Positions 8,041-15,885 of a stretch of DNA of 64,000 bases are shown here, in pieces; within the stretch, counting starts at the first letter, position 1; each line of letters begins with the position of its first letter. The stretch comes from DAOTXS01 sp034435055. GTDB lineage: Bacteria > Chloroflexota > Anaerolineae > UBA4142. A program made the position numbers and the translations under genes. The notes under the pieces were generated by a model. The model made no database searches and was not told the origin of the DNA. It worked only from the letters and a program-made list of their open reading frames with translations. The stretch lies in NCBI GenBank assembly GCA_034435055.1, contig DAOTXS010000031.1:33666-97665 (forward strand), written 5' to 3'.

Positions 8041-8748
8041 TCACGTTTTCTTTACGCGCTCGCCTTTCTGCGCGATGAATTGCCCGATGATTTTGGATGC
8101 TTCTTCCACCGATGCTTCTGCCATCGGATGTTTGAACGTCGATTGGAAGAGCGCGTCCAAACCGAGCAAGGCATCGGCTTCGGTGGCGTTGTGGCGTTCG
8201 CGGTACATTTCGATCAACTTGTTGCGCTGGTTCGCCGACATCAACGGCACGCGGCGGGCAGTTGTCTCGCGCCGCGATTCACGGGTTGCGCCGGCGCGCA
8301 ACATATCTTCCGCGCTCGCCAAGCCCGCGCCGGGGAGCAAACCGTACCCCATCGCCGCCAGCGCGCGCCCGATTGCCGACGTCTCCGCCACTTCCCACGG
8401 GAATTCGCGTTCCGCCGGCGTGCCGCCTTTCTTGCGACTTGTCGCAATGCCGTGCCGAGCGCCGTAGATTTCGCTCGTGATCGTTACTTGCAACGTGAGT
8501 TGGTCCGGATTATCGAGCAAAATTTTTGGCTCACCAAAATCGAGCCGTTTGTTTTGCTTACGATGATCCTCGTTCGCCATCGCAAGTTTGCCATCGACTG
8601 CCATATACGCGTGCTCGGATGTTTGCCACTCCTCGCCGATTTTGCGTCGTTGTTCAAGAACGACAATGTAATCGACAAAATCCTCGTGCTTGACCGAACC
8701 AACGTCGCGTGCTTTCCGGCAGAGCGCTAGAATTTCTTCGCGTGTCAT
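8041..8748 (-). CDS. Phage-type recombination-like protein (ERF/single-strand-annealing-like, tentative)
   Basis: A 235-residue soluble protein. The central block EVAETSAIGRALAAMGYG (about 128-145) resembles the E-T-x-A-I/V-G-R-A-L segment common in phage ERF/RecT-like DNA-annealing proteins. The last 60 residues (SANQRNKLIEMYRE onwards) resemble the small helical tail often found on such proteins. No enzyme motif is visible. It has its own promoter and terminator, and a LexA-like palindrome just downstream of the -10 box. No capsid, integrase or other phage gene is nearby, so it is a lone gene, possibly domesticated. A role in recombination or repair is inferred from motif and control together; fold comparison would be decisive. 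Confidence 0.5.
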   Translation of the reverse strand: MTREEILALCRKARDVGSVKHEDFVDYIVVLEQRRKIGEEWQTSEHAYMAVDGKLAMANEDHRKQNKRLDFGEPKILLDNPDQLTLQVTITSEIYGARHGIATSRKKGGTPAEREFPWEVAETSAIGRALAAMGYGLLPGAGLASAEDMLRAGATRESRRETTARRVPLMSANQRNKLIEMYRERHNATEADALLGLDALFQSTFKHPMAEASVEEASKIIGQFIAQKGERVKKT

Positions 8749-8783
8749 CTCAAACCTCCTTTTTAGGTTAGCGCCCGAATGTT

Positions 8784-8801
8784 TTAGAACTACCGTTCTA
8801 A
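8784..8801. promoter_or_regulatory. LexA-like operator (GAAC-N4-GTTC palindrome)
   Basis: TTAGAAC at 8784-8790, TACC, GTTCTAA at 8795-8801: perfect 7-base arms. The core is the Gram-positive LexA/DinR half-site arrangement. It starts 4 bases beyond the -10 box and covers the likely transcription start of the 8041-8748 gene. Confidence 0.6.
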
Positions 8802-8805
8802 TCCT

Positions 8806-8833
8806 ATTTTACCACAGATTTAGACTTTGTCAA
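8806..8833 (-). promoter_or_regulatory. Sigma70-type promoter of the recombination-like gene
   Basis: On the minus strand TTGACA (8828-8833), 16 bases, TAAAAT (8806-8811). The -35 box lies within the last codons of miaA. Confidence 0.7.
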
Positions 8834-9734
8834 GGAACTCGCGGACCGTCGCGCGGATTTGCTCCGATGCGTCGGTCGAAACATCGAACCAGCGAATGCG
8901 CGGATCGTCCAAACGAAACCACGTGTACTGATGATGCACGAATCGCCGCGTGTCGCGCTTGAGTACGCGTACTGCTTCGTCCATCGATGTGGTGCCGTTC
9001 AAGTACGCGACGATTTGGCGATAACCCAAACCGCTCATCGATGGCAGATCGACGGAATAGCCGCGCGCGATCAGCCCGCGCACTTCGTCGATGAGACCAT
9101 TCGCGATCATCGCATCGACGCGCGCGTTGATGCGGTCGTACAGTTGCCCGCGCGGCATCGTCAAGCCGATGCGCAAAGTACGATAGTTTGGCGCGGCGCG
9201 CGTTTGCAATTCGCTGATCGGTTTGCCGGCGCCTTCACACACTTCGAGCGCGCGAATGACCCGGCGTTTGTTGCGCGGATCGATTCTGTTCGCGGCGCAT
9301 GGATCGAGTTGTTGCAAGCGTGCGTACAACATCGCCGCATCTTCCCGTTCGAGTTCGGCGCGGCGCGCGGGATTGGGTTCTACGCGCGGAATCGATAATC
9401 CTTCCAACACCGCGCGCACGTACAGCCCGGTGCCGCCAACGAGCAACGGAATTTTTCCGCGCGCGTGAATCGCGTCGATGGTTGCGTACGCGCGTTGCTG
9501 ATAATCGGCGAGCGTGAATGTTTCATCCGGCTCGACGACATCGATGAGATGATGCGGCACGCTCCGTTGTTCGTCGCGCGTGGGTTTGGCGGTGCCAATG
9601 TCCATCCCGCGATAGATCGTGCGCGAATCCGCACTCACGATTTCGCCGGAGAATTCTTGCGCCAGTTGAATTGCCAATGCCGATTTGCCGACGGCGGTGG
9701 GTCCGAGAATGGCGATGAGTGGTTGATGTTGCAT
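8820..9734 (-). CDS. miaA: tRNA dimethylallyltransferase
   Basis: A 304-residue MiaA, of normal family length. It adds a dimethylallyl group to N6 of A37 in tRNAs that read codons starting with U. The P-loop GPTAVGKSA is at residues 11-19. SADSRTIYRGMDIGTAKPT (about 34-52) contains the substrate-binding Asp and the Asp-Ile-Gly-Thr-Ala-Lys-Pro signature. VGGTGLYVRA (about 97) and SGLGYRQI (about 234) follow as expected. The last gene in a minus-strand pair with yraN. The ribosome site is weak (GAG, 4 bases before the ATG). Confidence 0.95.
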   Translation of the reverse strand: MQHQPLIAILGPTAVGKSALAIQLAQEFSGEIVSADSRTIYRGMDIGTAKPTRDEQRSVPHHLIDVVEPDETFTLADYQQRAYATIDAIHARGKIPLLVGGTGLYVRAVLEGLSIPRVEPNPARRAELEREDAAMLYARLQQLDPCAANRIDPRNKRRVIRALEVCEGAGKPISELQTRAAPNYRTLRIGLTMPRGQLYDRINARVDAMIANGLIDEVRGLIARGYSVDLPSMSGLGYRQIVAYLNGTTSMDEAVRVLKRDTRRFVHHQYTWFRLDDPRIRWFDVSTDASEQIRATVREFLDKV

Positions 9735-9816
9735 TGCTCAAAAAATTGTTGGACGCGGACGAGCGCAGATTAACGCCGACAAAATTTTTCTGTGGTCATC
9801 GGCGTTTGTCGGCATC

Positions 9817-10194
9817 CTATTCCTCGACGGCACTTTTGATCACTTCCATCCGCGCCACTTTGCCCGCGCGGTCGAGTTCGACCGCAACGAGATCGATGCG
9901 CCACGCATGATTTTCGTACTCGGCGTGCGCGGCAAGGAATTCTTGCGCGACCTGAATCAAGCGTTTGCGTTTGCGCGGCGTCAATGATTCTTCCGGCGCG
10001 CCCATTGCGTTGCCGCGGCGCGTGCGGACTTCGATGAAGGCAAGTCCGTCGATGTCTTCGCCGATCAAATCGATTTCGCCGGCGCGTGTTCTAAAATTGC
10101 GCGCGATGATTTTGTAACCGCGTTGTGCCAGAAACAGCGCGGCGAGGCGTTCGCCGGCATCGCCCAGATTTTTGCGCGCGCGCGTGGTTTTCAT
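9817..10194 (-). CDS. yraN: YraN/UPF0102 family predicted nuclease
   Basis: A 125-residue protein of the UPF0102 family, a restriction-endonuclease-like fold of uncertain function. The core pattern is complete: GERLAALFLAQRGY, then AGEIDLIGED (catalytic-type Glu and Asp, about residues 39-48) and FIEVRTRRG (about 53-61). ATG 10194 is followed by a basic N-terminus. The gene faces away from the thioesterase gene at 10257, leaving only 62 bases for both promoters. Upstream and downstream neighbours give no further clue. Confidence 0.88.
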   Translation of the reverse strand: MKTTRARKNLGDAGERLAALFLAQRGYKIIARNFRTRAGEIDLIGEDIDGLAFIEVRTRRGNAMGAPEESLTPRKRKRLIQVAQEFLAAHAEYENHAWRIDLVAVELDRAGKVARMEVIKSAVEE

Positions 10195-10221
10195 CGATTA
10201 CGATTTTATCACAGAACGACG

Positions 10222-10249
10222 TTGACGCAAACGCATTTCAGAATACAAT
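10222..10249 (+). promoter_or_regulatory. Promoter of the acyl-ACP thioesterase, probably leaderless
   Basis: TTGACG (10222-10227), 16 bases, TACAAT (10244-10249). The ATG at 10257 starts only 7 bases after the -10 box, where transcription is expected to begin. Confidence 0.65.
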
Positions 10250-10256
10250 CGATGCG

Positions 10257-11060
10257 ATGACACATCTCTTCACCGCCCATTTTCACATTCGCCAGTACGA
10301 ACTCAATTCGCACGGCGAACTGCCAAACAGTACGCTTCAACGCTTGTTTCAAGAAACCGCCACGCTCGCCACGCGCGATGCGGGTTATGATGTGCGTTAC
10401 CACGAAGAACGCTCAAGCATTTGGGTCGTGCATCAAATGACGCTTGAACATTTGCGCCCGGTTCGCTATCCGGATGAATTGGCAATCGACACGTGGCTGT
10501 CCGACGCGCAAAAAGTGCGGACGCATCGCGAGTACCGCGCGCGCAACGCGCAGACAAATGAAATCGTTGCGCGCGGTCGCGCATATTGGGTACATCTGCA
10601 CGCGAAATCGTTGCGTCCGTTGCGCATCCCGCAAGAATTGTTCGACACATTTCAACCGAATGGCACGAGCGCGCTTGTTCGCGTCACACCACGCCTTTAT
10701 CCCGCGCCATCATTCGATTTTCCTGAATTTCGTGCGACGCGGCGCGTGTACCATTACGAAGCGGACGAAGTTCAACACGTCAACAATGCGATGTACATCG
10801 ATTGGTTGGAAGAAGCGTTGGTGGATGTGATTGCAACACGATGGAATGACGCGCGGCGATTGTGCGTTTATCGGCACGATATCGAGTACGCGCGGTCGGC
10901 GGTGCCGGGTGATGTGGTGATGATCGATGTGCGATTAATCGGCGTGGGGAAGACGGCGAGCGCGTGGAATTTGGAAATCCAACGCGGCGATGAATTGCTG
11001 GTGCGCGATCACATCACCGCGTTGTGGGTGGATCAAAACGGGAAACCGGTGAGATGGTAG
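10257..11060 (+). CDS. Acyl-ACP thioesterase (FatA-type double hotdog)
   Basis: A 267-residue thioesterase that should release free fatty acids from acyl carrier protein. The N-terminal hotdog has ELNSHGELPNSTLQRLFQE and a D-x-x-G-Y-like region. The second hotdog carries the catalytic pattern DEVQHVNNAMYIDWLEEA (about residues 172-189), where Asn and His are typical of FatA/BSAT-like enzymes. ATG 10257 is chosen because the sequence becomes family-like there and a good promoter ends 7 bases upstream; the frame is open back to 10125 but that part overlaps yraN. The stop codon lies in a palindromic repeat. Confidence 0.85.
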   Translation: MTHLFTAHFHIRQYELNSHGELPNSTLQRLFQETATLATRDAGYDVRYHEERSSIWVVHQMTLEHLRPVRYPDELAIDTWLSDAQKVRTHREYRARNAQTNEIVARGRAYWVHLHAKSLRPLRIPQELFDTFQPNGTSALVRVTPRLYPAPSFDFPEFRATRRVYHYEADEVQHVNNAMYIDWLEEALVDVIATRWNDARRLCVYRHDIEYARSAVPGDVVMIDVRLIGVGKTASAWNLEIQRGDELLVRDHITALWVDQNGKPVRW

Positions 11061-11103
11061 GGGCGACCTCCTTCGATTACGCTCAGGATGGGGTCGCCCC
11101 TAC
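11057..11103. repeat. GTAGGGGCGACC palindromic repeat supplying two stop codons
   Basis: GTAGGGGCGACC (11057-11068) and GGTCGCCCCTAC (11092-11103) are perfect inverted arms around a 23-base loop. The TAG of the thioesterase gene (11058-11060) and the TAG of xseA on the other strand (11100-11102) both lie in the arms. It may also act as a bidirectional terminator. Confidence 0.8.
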
Positions 11104-12311
11104 GAATTTGTTGTTGCCTCAAATTCGCCGTCGGTTACACGCACGCGAATTTCTTTGCGCCCGGCAACCTGGGATTTTTTCTTCACCACGCGCCCGGTCT
11201 TTTTCTCTTGCACAATCGCGTATCCGCGCGCAAGCGTGGCTTCTGGATTCAGCGCGGCAAGATGCCGCATCGATCCGTTCAGCGACTCGCGGTTCAAGGC
11301 GACGAGCTGGCGCGCACGCGTGAAAATTCGCCGGGCGAGTTCATCGACACGCTGGCGATCATTTGTAATCCGCGCTTGCGGCGAGTTGCGTTCGAGCGCG
11401 TACACCTGCCGCGATAAATTCACGCGCGCGTTGCCGATTTGGTCGCGGATCAATTGCGCAAGCTGGCGCGCGCCGGCGCGAACACTCGCGCGCAATTCGC
11501 GCGCGTCCGGCACGACGAGTTCGGCGGCGGCGCTCGGCGTCGGCGCGCGCACGTCTGCCACGAAATCGGCAATCGTGAAATCGGTTTCGTGCCCGATCGC
11601 GCTGATGACCGGCACGCGTGAATCGTAAATCGCGCGTGCAACAATCTCCTCGTTGAATGCCCACAAATCCTCAATCGAGCCGCCGCCGCGTGCGACGATG
11701 AGGACATCGATGTCGAAATCGTTGATGGTCTTGATCGCACTGGCAATCATCGCCGCGGCGTTTGCGCCTTGCACCAGCGTCGGTGCGAGTAAAACTTTTG
11801 TGATTGGAAATCGTCGCCGCAGGATGTTACAAATATCGTGGAAGACTGCGCCTTCGCGCGAGGTAACGACGCCGATGGTTTGGGGAAATTGTGGCAGTGC
11901 GCGTTTGTGTTCCGACGCAAACAACCCTTCCGCCTCGAGGCGCGCGCGCAAGCGTTCAAACGCTTGCCACAACGCACCCGCTCCGGCGAGTTTGATTTCA
12001 TCGACGTACAGCTGCACATCGCCGCGCGGTTCGTACAGCGACACGCGACCGTGAACTTCGATGGCATCGCCGTTCCCCGGCAATCGAAAAACGCGCGCGG
12101 CATCGGTGCGCCACATCACGCAACGCATCGACGCGTCACGGTCTTTGAGTGTAAAGTACACGTGACCGGCGGACGATTGCGTCCAGTTGGAGACTTCGCC
12201 GCGCACCCAGACATCGCGCAACACCTTATCTGCTTCGACGAGGTCTTTGATTTGGCGGACGAGTTGCGCGACGGTAAGTGTAGGCGCAAGCTCGAAAAGC
12301 GAGTGTTGCAT
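11100..12311 (-). CDS. xseA: Exodeoxyribonuclease VII large subunit
   Basis: A 403-residue XseA, the catalytic subunit of a single-strand-specific exonuclease acting in both directions. Residues 1-100 form the OB-fold (VAQLVRQIKDLVEAD, WVRGEVSNWTQSSAGHVYFTLKD region). The catalytic domain has GVVTSREGAVFHDI, LIVARGGGSIEDLWAFNEE and SAIGHETDFTIADFVADVRAPTPSAAAE in adjacent blocks. A coiled helical region follows, and the C-terminus RGYAIVQ is present. No xseB small subunit is found next to it on either side. The stop is supplied by the palindromic repeat at 11057-11103. Confidence 0.95.
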   Translation of the reverse strand: MQHSLFELAPTLTVAQLVRQIKDLVEADKVLRDVWVRGEVSNWTQSSAGHVYFTLKDRDASMRCVMWRTDAARVFRLPGNGDAIEVHGRVSLYEPRGDVQLYVDEIKLAGAGALWQAFERLRARLEAEGLFASEHKRALPQFPQTIGVVTSREGAVFHDICNILRRRFPITKVLLAPTLVQGANAAAMIASAIKTINDFDIDVLIVARGGGSIEDLWAFNEEIVARAIYDSRVPVISAIGHETDFTIADFVADVRAPTPSAAAELVVPDARELRASVRAGARQLAQLIRDQIGNARVNLSRQVYALERNSPQARITNDRQRVDELARRIFTRARQLVALNRESLNGSMRHLAALNPEATLARGYAIVQEKKTGRVVKKKSQVAGRKEIRVRVTDGEFEATTNS

Positions 12312-12329
12312 TGAATCGACCGAAGGCGA

Positions 12330-12374
12330 AAGACGAAGGACGAACGATGTTTGATTCTGTCATTCGTCCTCCGT
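12330..12374. repeat. GACGAAGGACGAA imperfect inverted repeat
   Basis: GACGAAGGACGAAC and TCATTCGTCCTCCGTC form an imperfect hairpin between efp and xseA. It resembles the GACGGAAGACCG palindromes at 61191 and 29105-29160. Confidence 0.5.
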
Positions 12375-12381
12375 CAAGATT

Positions 12382-12942
12382 TTAAACTCTCGTCACATAC
12401 GATCCATCGCGCGTGTCCACGCGGACCGTGTCACCGACATTCACAAAGAACGGTACGGTCACGACGACGCCGGTTTCGAGTGTTGCCGGTTTGCCGCCGC
12501 CGCTCGCCGTGTCGCCTTTGTACCCCGGTGCGGTATCGGCGACTTTTAAATCGACGGTGGTCGGCAATTCAACTTCGATGGGTTGTCCTTCGTACGTCAG
12601 CAACTCGACTTGAATATTTTCTTTGAGAAAGCCAACTCCCTCACCAAGCAATTCTTTCGATAGAATCGGTTGATCGTACGTTTGCACATCCATAAAGTGA
12701 TAATTCTCGCCATCGTTGTAAAGATACTGGACGGTGTGATGATCGAGCCGCACGTCTTGCACGCGCCCGCCGGATTGAAAGTTCTTATCAATGGTTGCGC
12801 CGGTTTTGATGTTGCGCAATTTCGTTTTGATCGTCGCGTTGCCGCGTCCTTGTTTGACGTGTTGAAAGTCCAACACTTTGTAGAGGTTGCCGTCATCGTC
12901 GATGAACGTGGTGCCTTTGCGTAAATCTTGAACGCCGATCAT
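12382..12942 (-). CDS. efp: Translation elongation factor P
   Basis: A 186-residue EF-P of normal length and three-domain organisation (KOW-like domain 1, OB domains 2 and 3). It relieves ribosome stalling at consecutive prolines. The modification loop reads KQGRGNA at residues 30-36, so the tip residue equivalent to E. coli Lys34 is Arg33. That excludes EpmA-type lysylation; rhamnosylation or no modification remain possible. The C-terminal signature with GVVVTVPFFVNVGDTVRVDT is present. ATG 12942 follows GAAGGAGA. It has its own promoter (12977-13005) and xseA lies 70 bases downstream. Confidence 0.95.
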   Translation of the reverse strand: MIGVQDLRKGTTFIDDDGNLYKVLDFQHVKQGRGNATIKTKLRNIKTGATIDKNFQSGGRVQDVRLDHHTVQYLYNDGENYHFMDVQTYDQPILSKELLGEGVGFLKENIQVELLTYEGQPIEVELPTTVDLKVADTAPGYKGDTASGGGKPATLETGVVVTVPFFVNVGDTVRVDTRDGSYVTRV

Positions 12943-12976
12943 AGAACAATCTCCTTCTTGATGAGTTCGGTGCGCG

Positions 12977-13005
12977 ATTATACTCTAAAAAGTTTCAAGT
13001 TACAA
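12977..13005 (-). promoter_or_regulatory. Promoter of efp
   Basis: On the minus strand TTGTAA (13000-13005), 17 bases, TATAAT (12977-12982), about 35 bases before the efp ATG. Confidence 0.7.
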
Positions 13006-13023
13006 GTTTCAGATTGCATTGTT

Positions 13024-13052
13024 TTGACACTGCCGGAAATTCGCTGTACAAT
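13024..13052 (+). promoter_or_regulatory. Strong promoter of the glycyl radical enzyme gene
   Basis: TTGACA (13024-13029), 17 bases, TACAAT (13047-13052). It diverges from the efp promoter. The leader to the ATG at 13252 is about 190 bases and contains a short frame (ATG 13051 to TAA 13162) and the palindrome at 13168. Confidence 0.7.
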
Positions 13053-13251
13053 GATGATGCTGCTGGCGATGATGCCACATCGCTTTCGTATCGTCAGACC
13101 AACGGTCACGATGCGCCCTACGTCTCGACGCAATTTGTTCGCGCGTGCGTGGGGCGTTTAATTTTTTACCACAGAGGACACAGGGAACACAGAGGAATAA
13201 TTTTTCCTCTATGCCCTTTGTGCTTGCTCTGAACAATTTCAGGAGGTTCCA
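13053..13251 (+). other. Long untranslated leader of the glycyl radical enzyme gene
   Basis: The 309-base gap between efp and the enzyme holds two divergent promoters and this leader. A frame of 37 codons beginning with three ATG codons overlaps the -10 box and lacks a ribosome site, so it is not called as a gene. An AGAGGAA/TTCCTCT hairpin repeat lies in the second half. The enzyme's own ribosome site is AGGAGG at 13241-13246. Confidence 0.5.
13168..13232. repeat. ACCACAGAGGACACAG-type palindromic repeat
   Basis: An imperfect inverted repeat centred on AGAGGAA-TAATTT-TTCCTCT. Relatives occur at 17757, 51722 and 62713, all intergenic. Confidence 0.6.
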
Positions 13252-15627
13252 ATGTCTGCCAACCGCGACACGTGTGTTGCACCCACGCAACTTTGGTCTG
13301 CCGCGCCCACGCTCTCCCCACGCATCAAAAAACTCCGCGACGAGTACTGGAATTTCTACGAACGCAAGTTTACGAATCAGGTGCGTGCGTACACCACCGG
13401 CACACCCTGGGATTGTGTGTACTCGATTTGGTCGTGGACGAATGTCCCGGAGGTTGCATTGTTCCAGCAAGGATACCGCAGTTATCTGGGCGCAGCGGCA
13501 ACCAAGGTCGAGTTACCCGCGGGCTTTTGGAACGAGCCGCTGGTCGTGCGCCAAGCCCTATTCTTCCGTCAAGTCGTCCGCAAATATTTACCCGTTGAAA
13601 TTCTGGATGGCGAATTGATCGTCGGCGGACAATTCAACACCGCGCTTTCACGGTGCTTGAAAAAAGACGAGCAACGCGCGCGCGACAACGAAGAGAAAAA
13701 TTTTCTCAAAGAATGGCACGCGCTCAACGATGTGGGCGTGGGCAATTGCGGCGCGGTGCCGGGTCATCTGGTCCCCGATTATCCCAAGGTTCTGCGCATC
13801 GGCTGGAAGGGAATTCAAGACGAGGCGCGTGCGTACTCTTCCGATTTAGCGCGCGCAATCGTGATTTGCGCCGATGCGGTGCGCGAGTTCACCGCGCGTT
13901 ACGCCGCCGAAGCGAATCGGTTGGCGAATTTGGAAAATGATCCGGCGCGCAAGAATGAATTGCACGAGATTGCGCGCATCGTTACCAAAGTGCCGTGGCA
14001 TCCGCCGGAAACTTTTCCGGAAGCGTTGCAAGCGTTGTGGACGACGCATATGCTCGCGATGGCGGCGGAAAGTTATCCGGGTCCCGGCGTTTCGCCCGGG
14101 CGCGTGGATCAATACTTGTATCCGTATTTCAAAGCCGATTTGGACGCCGGACGATTGACGCGCGAGCAAGCGAAAGAATGGCTCGAGTGTTGGTGGATCA
14201 AACACAATTACGCGTACGATTATCAGGGCTGGGTCGGTACGAACCAGGGCATCAATTCATCGTTCGGGCAACTCATCACGCTTGGCGGAATGGATGCGAA
14301 CGGAAACGATGCGTCGAACGAACTCACGTACTTGATGCTCGATGTAATTGACGAAATCAATTTGCTCGAACCGAAACCGAACATTCGCCTTCACGCAAAA
14401 ACGCCTGACCGATTGCTACAGCGTATCGTCGAAAGTTTGTCGCGCGCGCAAGGATCGCCGTTCCTCATCAACTTTGACGAGAATGCCATCGCCGGTTTGC
14501 GCTGGCAAGGATTGCCGGCAGAACGACTCTGGGATTACGCGCCGGTCGGTTGCTTGGAAAATACGCTCGCGGGCGATGATCGCTCCGGCACCGTCGATTT
14601 GAATTTGAACATTGCGAAAGCCATCGAGCTTGCGCTGAACGACGGACGCGATATGCAAACTGGGAAACAAATCGGACCGCGTACCGGTGACCCGCGCGCG
14701 TTCGCATCGTTCGAGCAATTCTTCGATGCGTGCAAAACCCAGTTGCGCCACTTGGTCGATTGGATGATTCGCGTCAACAATCTCGCCGATGCCGGGCGCG
14801 CGCGGTGGGAACCGTGCCCGTACTTGAGCGCACTCGTCGGCGGCTGTCTGGAATCGGGCAAGGATTCGGCGGCAGGCGGCGCGCATCACAATTATCTAAC
14901 GGTCGAAGGGGTTGCGCTGGCGACGGCGGCGGACAGCGTTGCGGCGGTGAAAAAGTTGGTGTACGAAACGAAACAAATCGAAATGAATGATTTGCTCGAC
15001 GCGCTCAAAGCGAATTTTGAGGGGAAAGAAAATCTACGACAGATGTTGATCACCAAAGCGCCCAAGTACGGCAACGATGATCCGTACGCCGACGACATCG
15101 CGCGCGAGATCAGCCGCGTGTGGACAGAGGAAGCATTCAAGCACACCTCGCCGACCGGTAAGAAATATCGCGGCGGGTACTTGTCGTGGAATTATTGGAT
15201 TGCCTACGCACCGACGACTGCCGCGACGCCGGACGGTCGCAAGCGCGGACAATATTTATCGAACGCGGTATGCCCGGTGAATGGCGCAGACCGCAAAGGT
15301 CCGACCGCAGTGATCAAGAGCGTGGGACATCTCGATTTGCAGACCGCGCCGAACGGCGCGAGCCACACGATGAGTTATAGTCCGGCGATGTTGCGCGAGC
15401 CGGAGAATCAGCAAAAGTTGATGGCGTTGTTGCGCGCGTACGGCAAGGTGGGCGGCACGGCGTTGCAAATCAACGTGATTGACGCGAACACGTTGCGCGA
15501 GGCGCAAAAGCATCCCGACGAATACCGCAATCTGCTCGTGCGCGTAACGGGTTACAATGCGTACTTTGTGGGGCTGGGTAAGGAGATTCAGGACGAGATC
15601 ATTGCAAGGGAGAGTCATAGGGTGTGA
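13252..15627 (+). CDS. Glycyl radical enzyme, dehydratase/lyase type, substrate unknown
   Basis: A 791-residue glycyl radical enzyme. The active-site Cys is Cys434 in PVGCLENTLAGDD and Glu436 two residues later gives the C-x-E pattern of diol dehydratase, choline lyase and hydroxyproline dehydratase types; pyruvate formate-lyase has two adjacent Cys instead, so this is not a PFL. The radical Gly is Gly767 in RVTGYNAYFVG. The N-terminal 130 residues and the ten-strand barrel are full length. Its activase lies at 16830, after a flavodoxin fragment and a lipoprotein. No microcompartment shell protein is nearby. The radical chemistry implies an anaerobic lifestyle or phase. The substrate cannot be assigned by eye. 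Confidence 0.9.
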   Translation: MSANRDTCVAPTQLWSAAPTLSPRIKKLRDEYWNFYERKFTNQVRAYTTGTPWDCVYSIWSWTNVPEVALFQQGYRSYLGAAATKVELPAGFWNEPLVVRQALFFRQVVRKYLPVEILDGELIVGGQFNTALSRCLKKDEQRARDNEEKNFLKEWHALNDVGVGNCGAVPGHLVPDYPKVLRIGWKGIQDEARAYSSDLARAIVICADAVREFTARYAAEANRLANLENDPARKNELHEIARIVTKVPWHPPETFPEALQALWTTHMLAMAAESYPGPGVSPGRVDQYLYPYFKADLDAGRLTREQAKEWLECWWIKHNYAYDYQGWVGTNQGINSSFGQLITLGGMDANGNDASNELTYLMLDVIDEINLLEPKPNIRLHAKTPDRLLQRIVESLSRAQGSPFLINFDENAIAGLRWQGLPAERLWDYAPVGCLENTLAGDDRSGTVDLNLNIAKAIELALNDGRDMQTGKQIGPRTGDPRAFASFEQFFDACKTQLRHLVDWMIRVNNLADAGRARWEPCPYLSALVGGCLESGKDSAAGGAHHNYLTVEGVALATAADSVAAVKKLVYETKQIEMNDLLDALKANFEGKENLRQMLITKAPKYGNDDPYADDIAREISRVWTEEAFKHTSPTGKKYRGGYLSWNYWIAYAPTTAATPDGRKRGQYLSNAVCPVNGADRKGPTAVIKSVGHLDLQTAPNGASHTMSYSPAMLREPENQQKLMALLRAYGKVGGTALQINVIDANTLREAQKHPDEYRNLLVRVTGYNAYFVGLGKEIQDEIIARESHRV

Positions 15628-15632
15628 GCGTA

Positions 15633-15666
15633 AGACCTGACAGGTGTCTGAAAACCTGTCAGGTCT
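15633..15666. repeat. AGACCTGACAGGT palindromic repeat
   Basis: AGACCTGACAGGT (15633-15645), GTCTGAAA, ACCTGTCAGGTCT (15654-15666): perfect 13-base arms directly after the glycyl radical enzyme stop. It could work as a terminator or RNA-stabilising hairpin. Confidence 0.8.
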
Positions 15667-15705
15667 GAATTACAAAAATCTGTACAACGTAATGGAGAAG
15701 AAAAT

Positions 15706-15885
15706 TTGAACAATCGTATTTTGATCGCTTACGCCAGCCGCACCGGCTCCACCGCCGAGATCGCGCAAGCCATCGGCACAACGCTCGCGGAGAGCGGCGC
15801 ACAATTGGAACGCGGTTCGCGCGTGGGCGGAAAGTATTCGTCCGATGTTGAGCGATTAGCAAAGACCTGGAAGGTTTTCGCGTAA
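15706..15885 (+). pseudogene. Truncated flavodoxin (N-terminal FMN-loop fragment)
   Basis: A 59-codon frame with a TTG start, good ribosome site GGAGAAG five bases upstream. Residues 5-30 read ILIAYASRTGSTAEIAQAIG, the first strand and phosphate-binding loop of flavodoxins (T/S-x-T-G-x-T). After about residue 33 the resemblance is lost, and the last codons (KTWKVFA) come from the AGACCT palindrome at 15863, so the gene looks cut down by deletion and repeat insertion. A full flavodoxin here could have supplied electrons to the activase; the remnant should not bind FMN stably. It may still be translated as a small peptide. Confidence 0.65.

Noticed and set aside
7615..8730. 371-codon plus-strand frame
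   Set aside because: Overlaps the HTH gene and the recombination-like gene, both with ribosome sites, promoter and terminator on the minus strand. Its own sequence is Arg/Phe-rich without a recognisable domain.
9775..9813. GCCGACAAA/TTTGTCGGC inverted repeat as the yraN terminator
   Set aside because: Loop of 21 bases and no T-run on the right side; probably another repeat remnant.
13051..13161. Short frame starting with three ATG codons in the glycyl radical enzyme leader
   Set aside because: It starts inside the -10 box and has no ribosome site; a leader peptide is possible but not supported.
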